In this document: piece after piece, positions 8,589 through 18,391 of the stretch
Numbering within the stretch: position 1 is the first letter of the stretch
Layout of the letters: each line of letters begins with the position of its first letter
Source of the DNA: Rhodothermales bacterium
GTDB taxonomy: Bacteria; Bacteroidota; Rhodothermia; Rhodothermales; JANQRZ01
Length of the DNA stretch: 64,000 nt
Direction: 5' to 3'
Assembly: GCA_039944855.1 (NCBI GenBank)
Contig: JBDUXZ010000022.1
Coordinates: forward strand, 62,001 to 126,000
Made by a program: the position numbers and the translations under genes
Notes under the pieces: model-generated
The model's input: only the letters and a program-made list of their open reading frames with translations
What the model was told of the DNA's origin: nothing
The model's database searches: none

Positions 8589-10271
8589 TCACAGCCGACC
8601 GCGGCGCCAGAGCGCCCAGGCGAGGCCGAAGACGAGGAGCACGGCGAGGACCGCCACGGCCACGAAGGCCGGGTGCGCGCCCGTCGGGTGATAGGCGAGG
8701 GCGAGCAGGCTGCCCCCGACGACGAAGGCGGCGGCGAGCACGCTGGCGGCAACGCGGTTGGCTGCCCGGTCGAGCCGCTGCAGCGTCTCCGGCGAGGGGT
8801 CCGTCGTGACGGTGAGCGGCAGCGCGCCGTCTTCGAGCCGTCGACTCAGGCGGCGGAGCTGGCGCGGGAGCGTCTCGCCGAGGTCGGCGAGGTCCGCGAG
8901 CGACCCGCTCAGGCGGCGGGCCTGGGCACGCGGTGAGAGCGTGCGGAGCCAGAACCGCCGGACGTACGGGAGCGAGAACGCGAGGATCTCGAAGTCGGGA
9001 TCGAGCCGGAGCGCGGTGCCCTCGGCCATCGCGGTCACCTTCGCCAGCTGGACGAGCTCGGCCGGAAGGCGGAGGTGGTGCCGGCGGGCCACGTCCATGA
9101 TCTCCTGGAAGGCCTCGGCGGCGGCGATCTCCCTGAGTGGGCGCGTGGCGTAGCGGCGGCGGAGCCGCTCGAGGTCCTGCTTGAGCGGACCGCGCGCGAC
9201 GGCCTCGCCCGTCACGCCCAGCGCTGTCAGCTCGTCGACGAGGCGGTCGGTGTCCTCAGCCGCCAGGGCGAGGACGATGCGGAGCAGGGCCTGGCGCGTG
9301 GCCGCGTCGAGCGCGCCGACCATCCCGAAGTCGAGCAGCCCGATCCGGCCGCCGGGCAGGACGAGGACGTTGCCGGGGTGGGGGTCGGCGTGGTAGAACC
9401 CGTTGCGGAGCACCATCTGGAGCATGACGCGGGTGGCCGTGCGGGCCAGCTCGCGGCGGTCCACCTCGGCGGCGTCGAGGGCCGCGGCGTCGTCCACCTT
9501 GATCCCGTCGAGCCGCTCCATCGTGAGCACGCGCCGGGCGGAGCGCTCGGCGAAGACGGCCGGGACGTGGAGCATCGGCTCGTCGGCGAAGTCGCGGCGG
9601 ACCTGCTCGGCGTGACGGGCCTCGGCGGCGTAGTCGAGCTCGGCGCGGAGCGTGAAGCCGAACTCACGGACCCACCCCTGGACGTCGTAGTCGCGGCCCC
9701 ACCTCGTACGCGAGGCCGCCGCGCGCGCGAGGTCGCCCAGGAGCACGAGGTCCGCCTCGGCCTGCGCCTCGACGCCGGGCCGCTGCACCTTCACCACGAC
9801 GGCCGTGCCGTCGGGGAGCGTGGCCGCGTGGACCTGCCCGATGGAGGCCGCCGCCAGCGGCTCGGGGTCGAAGTCGGCGAAGAGGGCGTCGAGCGGCTCC
9901 CCCAGCTCGGCCTCGACGACGGCGCGGACGGCCTCGAAGGGCACGGGCGGCGCGTGGTCCTGGAGACGGGACAGCTCCGCCGCGATTTCGGACGGGACGA
10001 GGTCGGGCCGCGTGCTCAGCACCTGCCCCAGCTTGACGGCCGTGACGCCGAGGTCTTCGAGGGCGAGGCGGAGGTGCTCGGGCCGGGTGTAGGGCGCCTC
10101 GCGCGCCTCGTGGCGGAGCACCCCGCGGTGGAACGGGGCGAAGCGGCCGAGCCCTAGGTCGAGCACAAGCCAGCCGAGCCCGTGGCGGGCCAGCGCCCCC
10201 GCGATCTGGCGGAGCCGCTTCTGCCGCGACGGCGGGCGCACGGGCGGGGGCGCTGTGAGGAGGCCGCTCAT
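8589..10271 (-). CDS. ABC1/UbiB-family atypical kinase with C-terminal membrane helices
   Basis: 560 residues. ABC1 signatures are present: KLGQVLSTRPDLVP, an Ala-rich AAASIGQVHAA, VVVKVQRPG, HADPHPGNVL and LLDFGMVGAL. The C-terminus has two hydrophobic segments (AASVLAAAFVVGGSLLALAY and AFVAVAVLAVLLVFGLAWAL) that would anchor it in the membrane, as in UbiB. UbiB-type proteins support quinone biosynthesis or quinone/lipid movement; the substrate here is unknown. The ATG overlaps the stop of the upstream glucoamylase-like gene (ATGA), so the two are coupled. It is a paralogue of the fusion protein at 2841 but lacks the Cys-containing C-terminal domain. Confidence 0.92.
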   Translation of the reverse strand: MSGLLTAPPPVRPPSRQKRLRQIAGALARHGLGWLVLDLGLGRFAPFHRGVLRHEAREAPYTRPEHLRLALEDLGVTAVKLGQVLSTRPDLVPSEIAAELSRLQDHAPPVPFEAVRAVVEAELGEPLDALFADFDPEPLAAASIGQVHAATLPDGTAVVVKVQRPGVEAQAEADLVLLGDLARAAASRTRWGRDYDVQGWVREFGFTLRAELDYAAEARHAEQVRRDFADEPMLHVPAVFAERSARRVLTMERLDGIKVDDAAALDAAEVDRRELARTATRVMLQMVLRNGFYHADPHPGNVLVLPGGRIGLLDFGMVGALDAATRQALLRIVLALAAEDTDRLVDELTALGVTGEAVARGPLKQDLERLRRRYATRPLREIAAAEAFQEIMDVARRHHLRLPAELVQLAKVTAMAEGTALRLDPDFEILAFSLPYVRRFWLRTLSPRAQARRLSGSLADLADLGETLPRQLRRLSRRLEDGALPLTVTTDPSPETLQRLDRAANRVAASVLAAAFVVGGSLLALAYHPTGAHPAFVAVAVLAVLLVFGLAWALWRRGRL

Positions 10272-11602
10272 GAGGCCGTCCGGCTGAGGGCTCGCGGAGC
10301 CGGCTCCGATTCCAGCCACCCGCCGTCGAAGCCGGCACGGCGCAGCCCCTCGCGCACGTAGGGCGAGCGCCCCACCCGCTCCCAAACGAGCCCCGTGCGG
10401 TGGTTCTCGAACATCAGCGCGAGGGCGCCCTGGTCGATGCCATAAGCCCAGGGGCAGGTCCAGGCAGCCGGGTCCCCCTCCCGCGTGGGGAACGTGGGGT
10501 TGAAGGCGGACTCGAACCCGTAGGGGCTCGACGCGCCGACGTGGAGCGCCTCGAAGCGGCGGAGCGTGGGCAGCACGACCCCCGGGGCGAAGGGGAGCGA
10601 GGTGGCGGCGGCCCACGGCGCAATCGTGCCGTCGTCGGGGCCGTAGGGCGCGCCGCGGGCGCTGTACCCGAGGAAGCGCCGCTCGACGCCGTCCACGACG
10701 AGGGTGGTGGGACCGGGGCCGTGGCAGGCCGTGAACCCCCAGCAGCAGTCGCAGTAGCCTTCGAAGCCGAGGGGGTTGCGGACGGCGTACTCCCGCTGCA
10801 CGAGCGTGGCGCGACGGGAGTTCTCGAAGTAGTCGCTCCCCTTCTCGCGCATGTACGCATCCTGGATTCCACGGAAGTCGATCCAGAGGTGCGAGTACTG
10901 GTGGATGAAGAGCGGGCCGGCGTAGAGCAGTTCGTGCCCGTAGAGGCACTTCCACGCGTACGTCCGGGTCCACGCTCGATAGCTCTCGGCCTGGATCGGA
11001 TGCGTCGGCGAGCCGAGGGCGAGGACGTAGAGGATCAGGGCCTCGTCGTACCCCTGCCAGCGGTACGGGAGGAACCCCGACTCCGGCCGCCATCCGTGGG
11101 TCAGCGTGAGACCCCCGTTCAGCGCCCATAGCCAGTCGACTCGCCGGTAGAGCGCGTCGGCGACCGCGCGGATCTCCCGTTCGTCCTCGTCGTCCCCGTC
11201 GAAGTAGGACGCCGCCGTCAGCGCTCCGGCCAGGAAGAGCGCCGTGTCGATGGTCGAAAGCTCGGACTCCCACGCCCGGCGACCGGTCTCCATGTCGAGG
11301 AAGTGGTAGTAGAAGCCCCGGTGCCCGGTCGCGTCGGGGGCCTCGCCCTGCGGACCGTCGCGGAAGGAGCGGAGGACGCGGAGAGTGCGCTCGGCCGCCT
11401 CGGCGCGGGCGAGCAGGCCGCGTGCCACGGCGATGGGGTACGCCCCGAGCGCCATGCCCACGGCCGCGATGCTGCACGCCGTGCCGGGCATCGTGCTGTC
11501 CGCCACGAGGCCGGTGTGCGGGTGCGCCGCGTCGAGGAAGTACCGGAGCGCGTCGCCCTGGAGGGCGTCGAGCAGCCGGTCGGCGTCGGTGGGCGTCGTC
11601 AT
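10268..11602 (-). CDS. glucoamylase-like (glycoamylase domain, beta-glucanase-type) protein
   Basis: 444 residues without an evident signal peptide. The C-terminal two thirds match the glycoamylase-like (alpha/alpha barrel) family: [39 protein letters not shown]-like [20 protein letters not shown] and NPTFPTREG near the end. Family members hydrolyse beta-1,2-glucans or related oligosaccharides; the substrate cannot be told here. It lies between the phosphoketolase gene (4-bp overlap) and an ABC1 gene (4-bp overlap), so it is part of one operon. A cytoplasmic location beside a central carbon enzyme suggests use of an internal glycan or oligosaccharide, which is inference. Confidence 0.85.
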   Translation of the reverse strand: MTTPTDADRLLDALQGDALRYFLDAAHPHTGLVADSTMPGTACSIAAVGMALGAYPIAVARGLLARAEAAERTLRVLRSFRDGPQGEAPDATGHRGFYYHFLDMETGRRAWESELSTIDTALFLAGALTAASYFDGDDEDEREIRAVADALYRRVDWLWALNGGLTLTHGWRPESGFLPYRWQGYDEALILYVLALGSPTHPIQAESYRAWTRTYAWKCLYGHELLYAGPLFIHQYSHLWIDFRGIQDAYMREKGSDYFENSRRATLVQREYAVRNPLGFEGYCDCCWGFTACHGPGPTTLVVDGVERRFLGYSARGAPYGPDDGTIAPWAAATSLPFAPGVVLPTLRRFEALHVGASSPYGFESAFNPTFPTREGDPAAWTCPWAYGIDQGALALMFENHRTGLVWERVGRSPYVREGLRRAGFDGGWLESEPAPRALSRTAS

Positions 11603-14013
11603 GGCTCAGCCCCCTGGATCCCCGTCGGCGAGGCGGGCTCGTGGGGCCAGACCCAGTCGCGGACCTCGGGCAGGTCCTGCCCGTGCCGGGCGATGTAGGC
11701 TTTGTGCTCGACGAGCCGGTCGCGCATGGCCTGCCGCACGTGGGGGCCGTGCGGCCCGACGGCCGGCACCCGGTCCACGACGTCCATCACGAGGTGGAAG
11801 CGGTCGAGGTCGTTGCGGACGACCATGTCGAACGGGGTCGTCGTGCTCCCCTCCTCCTTGAAGCCGCGGACGTGGAGGTTCTGGTGGTTCGTCCGGCTGT
11901 AGGTGAGCCGGTGGATGAGCCAGGGGTAGCCGTGGAAGGCGAAGAGGACGGGCTTGTCGGTCGTGAAGAGCCCGTCGAACTCGCGGTCGGAGAGCCCGTG
12001 CGGGTGCTCGCGCTCGGGCTGGAGCCGCATGAGGTCGACGACGTTGACGACGCGGACGCGGAGCTCCGGGAGGTGCCGGCGGAGGAGGTCTACGGCGGCC
12101 AGCGTCTCCAGCGTCGGGACGTCGCCGCAGCAGGCCATCACCACGTCCGGCTCGGCGTCGCGGTCGTTGCTCGCCCACTCCCAGATCCCGATCCCGGCGG
12201 CGGTGTGCTTGATGGCCGCGTCGAGGTCGAGGTACTGCGGCTCGGGCTGCTTCCCGGCCACGATGACGTTGACGTAGTGGCGGCTCCGGAGGCAGTGGTC
12301 GGTGACTGACAAGAGCGTGTTGGCGTCGGGCGGGAGGTAGACTCGGACGACCTCGGCCTTCTTGTTGACCACCACGTCGAGGAAGCCGGGGTCCTGATGG
12401 CTGAACCCGTTGTGGTCCTGCCGCCAGACGTGCGATGTGAGGAGGTAGTTGAGCGAGGCCAGCGGCCGCCGCCACGGGATGTCGCGCGTGACGTCGAGCC
12501 ACTTAGCGTGCTGGTTGAACATCGAGTCGACGATGTGGATGAAGGCCTCGTAGCACGAGAAGAAGCCGTGGCGGCCGGTCAGGAGGTAGCCCTCGAGCCA
12601 GCCCTGGCAGAGCTGCTCGCTCAGGACCTCCATCACGCGGCCGTCGGGGGCGAGGTGGTCGTCGCTCTCGAGGATCGGCCCCATCCACGCCCGGTCGGTG
12701 ACCTCGAAGAGGGCCGAAAGCCGGTTCGAGGCCGTCTCGTCCGGGCCGACCACGCGGAACGTCTCGGGGTTCATCGCCATCACGCCGCGGAGGAGCCGCC
12801 CCATCACGCGCGTCGCCTCGCCCATGACGGCCCCGGGCGCGGGGACCTCGACGGCGTAGTCGCGCCAGTCGGGCATCCGGAGGTCCTTCAGGAGCAGGCC
12901 GCCGTTGGCGTGGGGGTTCGAGCCCATGCGTCGGTCCCCCTCGGGAGCGAGGGCCGCCAGCTCGGAGACGAGGCGGCCGTCGGCGTCGAAGAGCTCCTCG
13001 GGCCGGTAGCTCCGCAGCCACGCCTCCAGCATCGCGAGGTGCTCCGGGTTCTCGGCCAGCCCCGCCAGCGGCACCTGGTGCGAGCGGAACGTGCCCTCGA
13101 CGGGGACGCCGTCGACCTCGTCCGGCCCGGTCCACCCCTTCGGCGAGCGGAGCACGATGAGGGGCCAGCGCGGACGCTCCGTGATGCCGTTCTCTCGTGC
13201 GTCCTGCTGGATGCGCTGGATCTCGGCATAGGCTTGGTCGAGGGCAGCGGCCATCCGCTGGTGCATCGCCTCGGGCTCGTCGCCCTCGACGAAGATGGGC
13301 GCGTAACCATAGCCGACGAAAAGGGCCTCCAGCTCCTCACGCGGCATCCGCGCCAGCACGGTCGGCCCGGCGATCTTGTAGCCGTTCAGGTGGAGGACGG
13401 GGAGGACGGCCCCGTCGCGGACCGGGTTGAGGAACTTGTTCGAGTGCCAGGACCCGGCGAGCGTCCCCGTCTCGGCCTCGCCGTCGCCGACGACGCAGCA
13501 GGCGAGGAGGTCCGGGTTGTCGAAGACGGCGCCGAAGGCGTGGGCGAGCGAGTAGCCGAGCTCGCCGCCCTCGTTGATGGAGCCGGGCGTCTCGGGCGAG
13601 GTGTGGCTCGGGATGCCGCCGGGGAAGGAGAACTGCCGGAACAGCCTCCGCATCCCCTCGGCGTCCTGCGTGATGTCCGGGTAGTGCTCGGTGTAGCTCC
13701 CTTCGAGGTACGTGTTGGCGACGAGGCCGGGGCCGCCGTGCCCCGGCCCGGTGACGTAGAGCACGCTCGGGCCGTGCTCGCGGATGAGGCGGTTGAGGTG
13801 GACGTAGACGAAGTTGAGCCCGGGCGTGGTGCCCCAGTGGCCGAGCAGACGCGGCTTGACGTGCTCCAGCGTGAGCGGCTCGCGGAGGAGCGGATTGGCG
13901 AGGAGGTAGATCTGTCCTACCGAGAGGTAGTTGGCCGCGCGCCAGTAGGCGTCGATGCGGCCGACCTCCTCATCGGTGAGGGGGCGTGTGTCCGTCTGTT
14001 CATCGGTAGTCAT
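11599..14013 (-). CDS. xfp: phosphoketolase (xylulose-5-phosphate/fructose-6-phosphate)
   Basis: 804 residues, full family length. Clear blocks are the N-terminal [37 protein letters not shown], the thiamine-diphosphate site [19 protein letters not shown], and the C-terminal [18 protein letters not shown] and [20 protein letters not shown]. The enzyme cleaves xylulose-5-P or fructose-6-P with phosphate to acetyl-P plus a triose- or tetrose-phosphate. Together with the neighbouring GAPDH gene it points to a carbon-saving shunt that makes acetyl-P. It begins with the ATG at 14013 and overlaps the following glucoamylase-like gene by 4 bp. A 66-bp gap separates it from the upstream Lgt-like gene. 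Confidence 0.97.
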   Translation of the reverse strand: MTTDEQTDTRPLTDEEVGRIDAYWRAANYLSVGQIYLLANPLLREPLTLEHVKPRLLGHWGTTPGLNFVYVHLNRLIREHGPSVLYVTGPGHGGPGLVANTYLEGSYTEHYPDITQDAEGMRRLFRQFSFPGGIPSHTSPETPGSINEGGELGYSLAHAFGAVFDNPDLLACCVVGDGEAETGTLAGSWHSNKFLNPVRDGAVLPVLHLNGYKIAGPTVLARMPREELEALFVGYGYAPIFVEGDEPEAMHQRMAAALDQAYAEIQRIQQDARENGITERPRWPLIVLRSPKGWTGPDEVDGVPVEGTFRSHQVPLAGLAENPEHLAMLEAWLRSYRPEELFDADGRLVSELAALAPEGDRRMGSNPHANGGLLLKDLRMPDWRDYAVEVPAPGAVMGEATRVMGRLLRGVMAMNPETFRVVGPDETASNRLSALFEVTDRAWMGPILESDDHLAPDGRVMEVLSEQLCQGWLEGYLLTGRHGFFSCYEAFIHIVDSMFNQHAKWLDVTRDIPWRRPLASLNYLLTSHVWRQDHNGFSHQDPGFLDVVVNKKAEVVRVYLPPDANTLLSVTDHCLRSRHYVNVIVAGKQPEPQYLDLDAAIKHTAAGIGIWEWASNDRDAEPDVVMACCGDVPTLETLAAVDLLRRHLPELRVRVVNVVDLMRLQPEREHPHGLSDREFDGLFTTDKPVLFAFHGYPWLIHRLTYSRTNHQNLHVRGFKEEGSTTTPFDMVVRNDLDRFHLVMDVVDRVPAVGPHGPHVRQAMRDRLVEHKAYIARHGQDLPEVRDWVWPHEPASPTGIQGAEP

Positions 14014-14079
14014 GGTGGATTGAGTCTTGGGGAGAGTCTGTTTCGGTACCGTTCGGCGTGGCCGGAAGGAGTGCCGGGG

Positions 14080-15093
14080 TCAGGCGTCGGCGACCTCCTC
14101 CCTGAGTGGGGCGGCGCGTTCCCCTCCCGAACCGGGAGCGGGTCCTCCGAGGGCCGGTCCTCGGCGCGTCGTCACGGCGAGGCCGACGAGTCCGGCGACG
14201 ACGAACAGGACCGAGATGATCTGCGACTGCGGCAGCCCGAAGGCCGCCTCGGGGTTGACGCGGATCTCCTCGATCAGGAAGCGCTCGGCCCCGGCGAACA
14301 CGGCGTAGAGCGAGAAGAGCCAGCCGGCCTTGAACGGGTGTTTCCGAAGGAGCCACAGGACGCCCGCGAGAGCCGCCGCCATCGCGAACTCGTAGAGCAT
14401 CGTCGGGTAGACGCCGTCGGGGGCGGAGAGCGCGCACTCGGCCCCCCGGACCTGCACGTTGAAGGCGACGGGGTCCACGGCCGTCCGCCCCGGACCGACG
14501 ACGTTGCGGGGGAACGTCTCGCTCCAGAGGAAGCCGGGGATCCACGAGGGCTTGTCGGCGAGCGACGAGCAGACGCCCCAGTCGCCGTCGCCGGCGAGGT
14601 AGCACCCGACGCGGCCGATCCCGTAGCCAAGCAGCAGGCCCGGCGCGGCGGCATCGGCGAGGCGGGGTACACGGACGCCCTTGCGGTAGGCGTAGACCGC
14701 GACGGCGATCGTCGCCACGACGAGGCCGCCGTAGAACGTCAGCCCCGAGGTCGAGAACACCATCCCGGCCGGGTCCTGCACGAACTCGTCCCAGTAGTCG
14801 ACGACGTGGAACAGCTTGGCCCCGAGGATGCCGAAGCCGCCCGCGAGCAGCATCAGGGTCCAGACGAGCGCCGAGGGGCTCTGCGTCGTCGTCCGCACGC
14901 GGCCCTTGTCGTCCTTGCCCGAAACGCGGACCGCGCCGACGAGGCCGATGCGGTACATCCGGTCGAGCTCCTGCCGCGTCATCCACGCCGCCGTGAGGAG
15001 GGCGAGGGCGACCATCAGCCCGAACGAGTAGAGCGGGAGCGCGAGGTCTACCCCGAGGAGGTCGTCGAAGAGGTCGCTGATGCGGGGGTACAT
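14080..15093 (-). CDS. lgt: prolipoprotein diacylglyceryl transferase family membrane protein
   Basis: 337 residues with about seven hydrophobic segments. The family signature region reads GYGIGRVGCYLAGDGDWG, where the Arg and the spacing match Lgt although the usual Asn/Glu residues are replaced by Cys and Asp. The downstream YPTMLYEF and RFLIEEIRVN blocks also fit. Lgt moves diacylglycerol from phosphatidylglycerol to the lipobox cysteine of lipoproteins. The long loop around 55-70 (KDDKGRVRTTTQSP) and the changed motif mean it could be a divergent paralogue, not the housekeeping enzyme. The same operon also encodes a small membrane protein and a cold-shock-like protein upstream. Confidence 0.8.
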   Translation of the reverse strand: MYPRISDLFDDLLGVDLALPLYSFGLMVALALLTAAWMTRQELDRMYRIGLVGAVRVSGKDDKGRVRTTTQSPSALVWTLMLLAGGFGILGAKLFHVVDYWDEFVQDPAGMVFSTSGLTFYGGLVVATIAVAVYAYRKGVRVPRLADAAAPGLLLGYGIGRVGCYLAGDGDWGVCSSLADKPSWIPGFLWSETFPRNVVGPGRTAVDPVAFNVQVRGAECALSAPDGVYPTMLYEFAMAAALAGVLWLLRKHPFKAGWLFSLYAVFAGAERFLIEEIRVNPEAAFGLPQSQIISVLFVVAGLVGLAVTTRRGPALGGPAPGSGGERAAPLREEVADA

Positions 15094-15148
15094 GCAGGGT
15101 GCGGTGAGTCAGGCCGGTGGGCTGTTCGAGCGGCAGGGGACGTGGCGG

Positions 15149-15313
15149 TCAGGTGCCGGGTCGTGCCGGATCGTCGGTGCCGAGGTCGTCGGTCGGCATC
15201 GTCGCGTCTCGCTTCCGGCGGGCTTTCCACCAGGGCACGACGTAGACCAGGACGACGATGAGCAGGAGGAGGCCGCCGAGCCAGAGGGTGAGGCCGTAAG
15301 GGACGTCGTGCAT
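15149..15313 (-). CDS. 54-residue single-pass membrane protein
   Basis: Short frame between the Lgt-like and cold-shock-like genes. It starts MHDVPYG, has one strong transmembrane helix (LTLWLGGLLLLIVVLVYVV), a positively charged stop-transfer (KARRKR) and an acidic/polar tail ending ARPGT. It is on the operon strand with small gaps on both sides (20 bp to the gene upstream, 55 bp to the gene downstream). Charge pattern predicts N-out, C-in. No family recognised. Confidence 0.6.
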   Translation of the reverse strand: MHDVPYGLTLWLGGLLLLIVVLVYVVPWWKARRKRDATMPTDDLGTDDPARPGT

Positions 15314-15333
15314 GAGAATGGGGGGCGAGGGGT

Positions 15334-15624
15334 TTACGCTTCAGGGTCGGTAGGGCGCATGGCTCCGCCCTCGTTCTCCCACCGCTCGACGGCGCGGAGG
15401 AGGGTCAGGTCCGTGGCCGCGCGCTCGCCGTCGTCGTCGCGAACCCGGAACCGCACCCGGTCCCCGGCAGCCGGGGCGTCGATGCCGCACGCGCGGAGCG
15501 TGTCGGAGCGCACCGTGCACGGAGGCGCACCGTCGTCGGAGGAGATGAGTCCGACCCCTTGCACGGCGTCGAACCACTCGACCGTGCCCGTCGCGTGGGT
15601 GGCTTGCTCTTCGATCGTAGGCAT
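15334..15624 (-). CDS. divergent cold-shock-domain protein
   Basis: 96 residues. The segment TGTVEWFDAVQGVGLISSDD matches the first strands of a cold-shock domain (TGTVKWFN..KGFGFI), and a later DRVRFRVRDDDGERAATDLTLL fits the closing strands with the usual G-x-x-V-x-F pattern. The RNP1 aromatic positions are changed (GVGLI for GFGFI), so nucleic-acid binding may be weaker. It has two cysteines absent from most relatives. The start is the ATG before PTIEE; upstream in-frame sequence looks like leader. The leader carries a GC-rich hairpin at 15668-15699. Confidence 0.72.
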   Translation of the reverse strand: MPTIEEQATHATGTVEWFDAVQGVGLISSDDGAPPCTVRSDTLRACGIDAPAAGDRVRFRVRDDDGERAATDLTLLRAVERWENEGGAMRPTDPEA

Positions 15625-15667
15625 TGGTTTTCTCAGGCTGTGTGTGAACCGCGTGGCGGCGGGGATC

Positions 15668-15699
15668 GCGGCCCCCTCCCCTACCGGGTGCGGGGCCGC
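15668..15699 (-). promoter_or_regulatory. leader hairpin upstream of the cold-shock-like gene
   Basis: Inverted repeat GCGGCCCC ... GGGGCCGC, an 8-bp GC stem with a 16-nt loop, 44 bp upstream of the cold-shock-like start. Cold-shock genes often have structured leaders, so a regulatory role is plausible but unproven. Confidence 0.35.
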
Positions 15700-15767
15700 C
15701 TTGGACGGGACTGATGACCCGGTGGCGAACGATCCTTGGTGACCGTACATCTCGCGCTGTTAGTCCT

Positions 15768-15789
15768 CATATTCGAATGCGTATTCATG
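15768..15789 (-). promoter_or_regulatory. AT-rich dyad, possible promoter region of the 15.6-7.0 kb operon
   Basis: Within GC-rich surroundings this short stretch is AT-rich and contains GAAT-GCGT-ATTC as an inverted repeat. It lies about 145 bp upstream of the cold-shock-like gene and just downstream of the phospholipase D gene. No confident -33/-7 elements could be placed. Confidence 0.25.
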
Positions 15790-15814
15790 GCAGTATCACC
15801 CGTCCGTCCGCCCG

Positions 15815-17119
15815 TCACAGCCAGCGCCGAGCGGTCCAGCCGACCAGCTCAGCGATCATCCCGCCCCATGGGCGTCTCGACCAGCCGGGAGCGGTGAGCT
15901 CCACCGCATCGCCCAGGTCGTTCCGGAACTGTTCTTCGAGTGCCGTGCATAGCCCCCGGTTCGCGGAGAAGAGGTTGAGCTCGTAGTTGACGAAGAAGCT
16001 GCGGTAGTCCAGGTTCGCCGTGCCTACCGTCGCCGCCACCCCGTCGACGACGGCGGTCTTGGCGTGGAGCACACGTGGCTGGTATTCGAAGACCCGAATG
16101 CCCGCCGAGAGCAGCGTCCCGTAGGTGGCCCGCGCTGCCCAGCGCGCGACCGGGACGTCGCTCTTTCCGGGGAGCAACAGGCGCACGTCCACGCCGCGCC
16201 GGGCGGCCCGCACGAGCTCGTTCTGAGTGCGGCGGTCCGGCACGAAGTAGGGGGTCGTGACGAAGAGACGCCGCTCGGCGCGCTGCAGGAGCCGGTCGTA
16301 CAGGCAGTGGACCTGATGTCGGCAGATGCGGGAATGGTTGGGGATGAGCGCGTCTCCGTCCTGGGTGCCCGTCGGGGCTGCGCCCCCGCGCTCGCCCGCC
16401 CAGAACGCCTCGGACAACTCCGACGCGCGCGTGGCTAGAGCGCCGCGCAACCGAATGTGGGTGTCCCGCCAGCGCCCCGGCCCGAACGCCGACCTCGAGC
16501 TCTCGCGGTGGAGGTTGAAGCCGCCCACGTACGCCTCGCGGCCGTCGACGACGAGGAGCTTGCGGTGATTGCGCCGGTAGAACCGGGAGGGCTGGCGCCA
16601 GCTCCACCGGCGAAAGCGGCGGACCACCACGCCCTGTTGCCGCAGGTAGCGCTCGAGGCCGCGCGAGAACGAACCCATCGAGCCCGCCGCGTCCACCATC
16701 AGGCGCACGCGGAGGCCAGCGCGGGCTCGAGCGGCGAGGGCCTCGCCGATGCGCCAGCCCACCTCGTCGGCGGCGTAGATGTAGGTCTCCACGTCTACGC
16801 TTCGCCGGGCCCCTCGGATGGACGCGACCATGGCGTCGTATAGGTCGTCGCCCTCGGTAAAGAGCGCGTAGTCGCTCGTGCCGCCCGTCGGCCAGGGCAC
16901 ACACTCGACCCCGGAGTGCTTCCCGCACCGGGGCTCGGTATCGGTCGCTGCGCTCCGTGCGGTCGTGGCCCCGCTGTGAGCGAGACGTGGCACCCTCGCG
17001 TCGCCTTTGGGCGCAATGACGGCTGCCGACGGGGCGCGCACGCCATCGGCCGGCCGAGCAGGCGGGGTCTGCATGAGAGCGCCTCGTGGAGGGCTGGCGG
17101 TGTCGGAGGGTGCCCTCAT
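15815..17119 (-). CDS. phospholipase D superfamily protein, cardiolipin-synthase-like
   Basis: 434 residues with two HKD motifs: NHRKLLVVDGREAYVGGFN (from about residue 184) and HAKTAVVDGVAATVGTANLD near 365. The pattern TPYFVPDRRTQNELVRAARRGVDVRLLLPGKSD is typical of bacterial cardiolipin synthases, which join two phosphatidylglycerols. Unlike standard Cls it lacks two N-terminal membrane helices; the first ~75 residues are Ala/Pro/Arg-rich and low complexity. The start chosen overlaps the MFS gene stop (ATGA), with an internal ATG at residue 16 as alternative. It is the last gene of the long metal/lipid operon. Confidence 0.87.
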   Translation of the reverse strand: MRAPSDTASPPRGALMQTPPARPADGVRAPSAAVIAPKGDARVPRLAHSGATTARSAATDTEPRCGKHSGVECVPWPTGGTSDYALFTEGDDLYDAMVASIRGARRSVDVETYIYAADEVGWRIGEALAARARAGLRVRLMVDAAGSMGSFSRGLERYLRQQGVVVRRFRRWSWRQPSRFYRRNHRKLLVVDGREAYVGGFNLHRESSRSAFGPGRWRDTHIRLRGALATRASELSEAFWAGERGGAAPTGTQDGDALIPNHSRICRHQVHCLYDRLLQRAERRLFVTTPYFVPDRRTQNELVRAARRGVDVRLLLPGKSDVPVARWAARATYGTLLSAGIRVFEYQPRVLHAKTAVVDGVAATVGTANLDYRSFFVNYELNLFSANRGLCTALEEQFRNDLGDAVELTAPGWSRRPWGGMIAELVGWTARRWL

Positions 17120-18384
17120 GAGCCGTTGCGCGAGGAGTGGAGGGGAACTGGAACGGGTGCGGGGCGCGGAGTGTGGCGCAGGCCTACGGTCCCAGCGGCG
17201 ACGGCCAGGGCGACCCCACCGGCGGCCAGGAAGGGCAGGTCCACCTGCCAGGCGAAGAGGAGGCTCCCGACGAGCGGGCCGAGGATCTGCCCCAGACCGC
17301 CGGCGGTGCCCAGCAGCCCGAGCCCCGTGCCCGCCTGGGGGCCGCTGCGGTCGGCGGCGAGCGTGAGGAGGTTCGGCGTGACGAAAGCAACCCCGAGCGC
17401 CAGCAGGCTCACGGCCGCGAGCACGGCCGGGACGCGAGTGAGGACGGGTAGCAACAACAACCCCACGCCCAGCATCCCGAAGCCCAGCGCGACCTGGACC
17501 CGCACCCGGACCCGCCCGCTCAGCCACCCGACGGCCCCACCCTGGAACACGGCCATCACCAGCCCGCACAGCGCGAAGGCGACGCCGATCTCTCGCAGCC
17601 CGAAGCCAAGCACGCGGTCGGCGTAGAGCGCGAAGACGGCCTCGAAGAGCGTGAGCGCGGCCTGGGCGACGAGCACGAGGGCGAGCACGCCGCCGAGCCG
17701 TCGGGCCAACAGGCCCCACCGCACCGGCACGCGGGCTACCTCTTCCGGCGCGGCGGCGCGCCTCGGCGCCGGGAGCGACTGGCCTGGGAGGTAGCGGGCC
17801 ACCAGCGGTACCGCGGCCAGCGTCAGGCCCGCCGCCACGAAGAAGGGGATCGAGAACCCGTCGAAGACGAGGTGCCCCGACGTGAGGGCCACGTGCCATG
17901 CCTCGCGCGCCAGGAGCCCGCCGAGCGCGGGTCCGGCGACGAAGCCGAAGCTGACGGCCGTGCCCAGCCATGCCATCGCCCGGCCCCGCTCCCCCTCCGG
18001 GACAGCGTCGGCGATGGCCGCGCCGGCGGCCACGACGAGCGCCGCCGCGAACGCACCGCCGGCCAGGCGGGCCCCGTAGAGGAGTCCGAGCGAGGTACCC
18101 AGCCCGAAGGCCACTTGCGAGAGGGCGACCCCGACGAGGCCGAGCATCACGAGCGCCTTTCGGCCGTGCCGGTCTGACCACCATCCCCACAGCGGGGCCA
18201 GCACCAGCTGCGTCACCGCATATGCACTCGTGAGCGCCCCCACGTGAAGGGCCACCCGCGCCTGCGTCGCCGCCGGGCCGAGGGTGAGCCGCTCGACAAA
18301 CGCCGGCAGCACCGGGAGCGTGAGGCCGAATCCGATCATGGCGAGGAAGAGGGCGAGGAAGAGGAGGAGCAGATGACGTGGCAT
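17116..18384 (-). CDS. MFS family exporter
   Basis: 422 residues with about twelve hydrophobic segments. The motif-A loop after helix 2 is GWWSDRHGRKALVMLG, and helices 1 (LLLFLALFLAMIGFGLTLPVLP) and 4-5 look like those of TetA/MdtG-type drug exporters. Substrate unknown. The ATG chosen precedes PRHLLLLFL; a longer frame would add 11 residues. It lies 7 bp downstream of the CDF gene and overlaps the phospholipase D gene by 4 bp, so it is part of the operon. Confidence 0.88.
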   Translation of the reverse strand: MPRHLLLLFLALFLAMIGFGLTLPVLPAFVERLTLGPAATQARVALHVGALTSAYAVTQLVLAPLWGWWSDRHGRKALVMLGLVGVALSQVAFGLGTSLGLLYGARLAGGAFAAALVVAAGAAIADAVPEGERGRAMAWLGTAVSFGFVAGPALGGLLAREAWHVALTSGHLVFDGFSIPFFVAAGLTLAAVPLVARYLPGQSLPAPRRAAAPEEVARVPVRWGLLARRLGGVLALVLVAQAALTLFEAVFALYADRVLGFGLREIGVAFALCGLVMAVFQGGAVGWLSGRVRVRVQVALGFGMLGVGLLLLPVLTRVPAVLAAVSLLALGVAFVTPNLLTLAADRSGPQAGTGLGLLGTAGGLGQILGPLVGSLLFAWQVDLPFLAAGGVALAVAAGTVGLRHTPRPAPVPVPLHSSRNGS

Positions 18385-18391
18385 CAGGGGG

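Noticed and set aside
12397-15261. Very long plus-strand open frame opposite phosphoketolase and Lgt-like genes
   Set aside because: High GC removes stop codons from antisense frames. The encoded protein is Arg/Glu/Val-rich with no domain, while the minus strand encodes clear enzymes.
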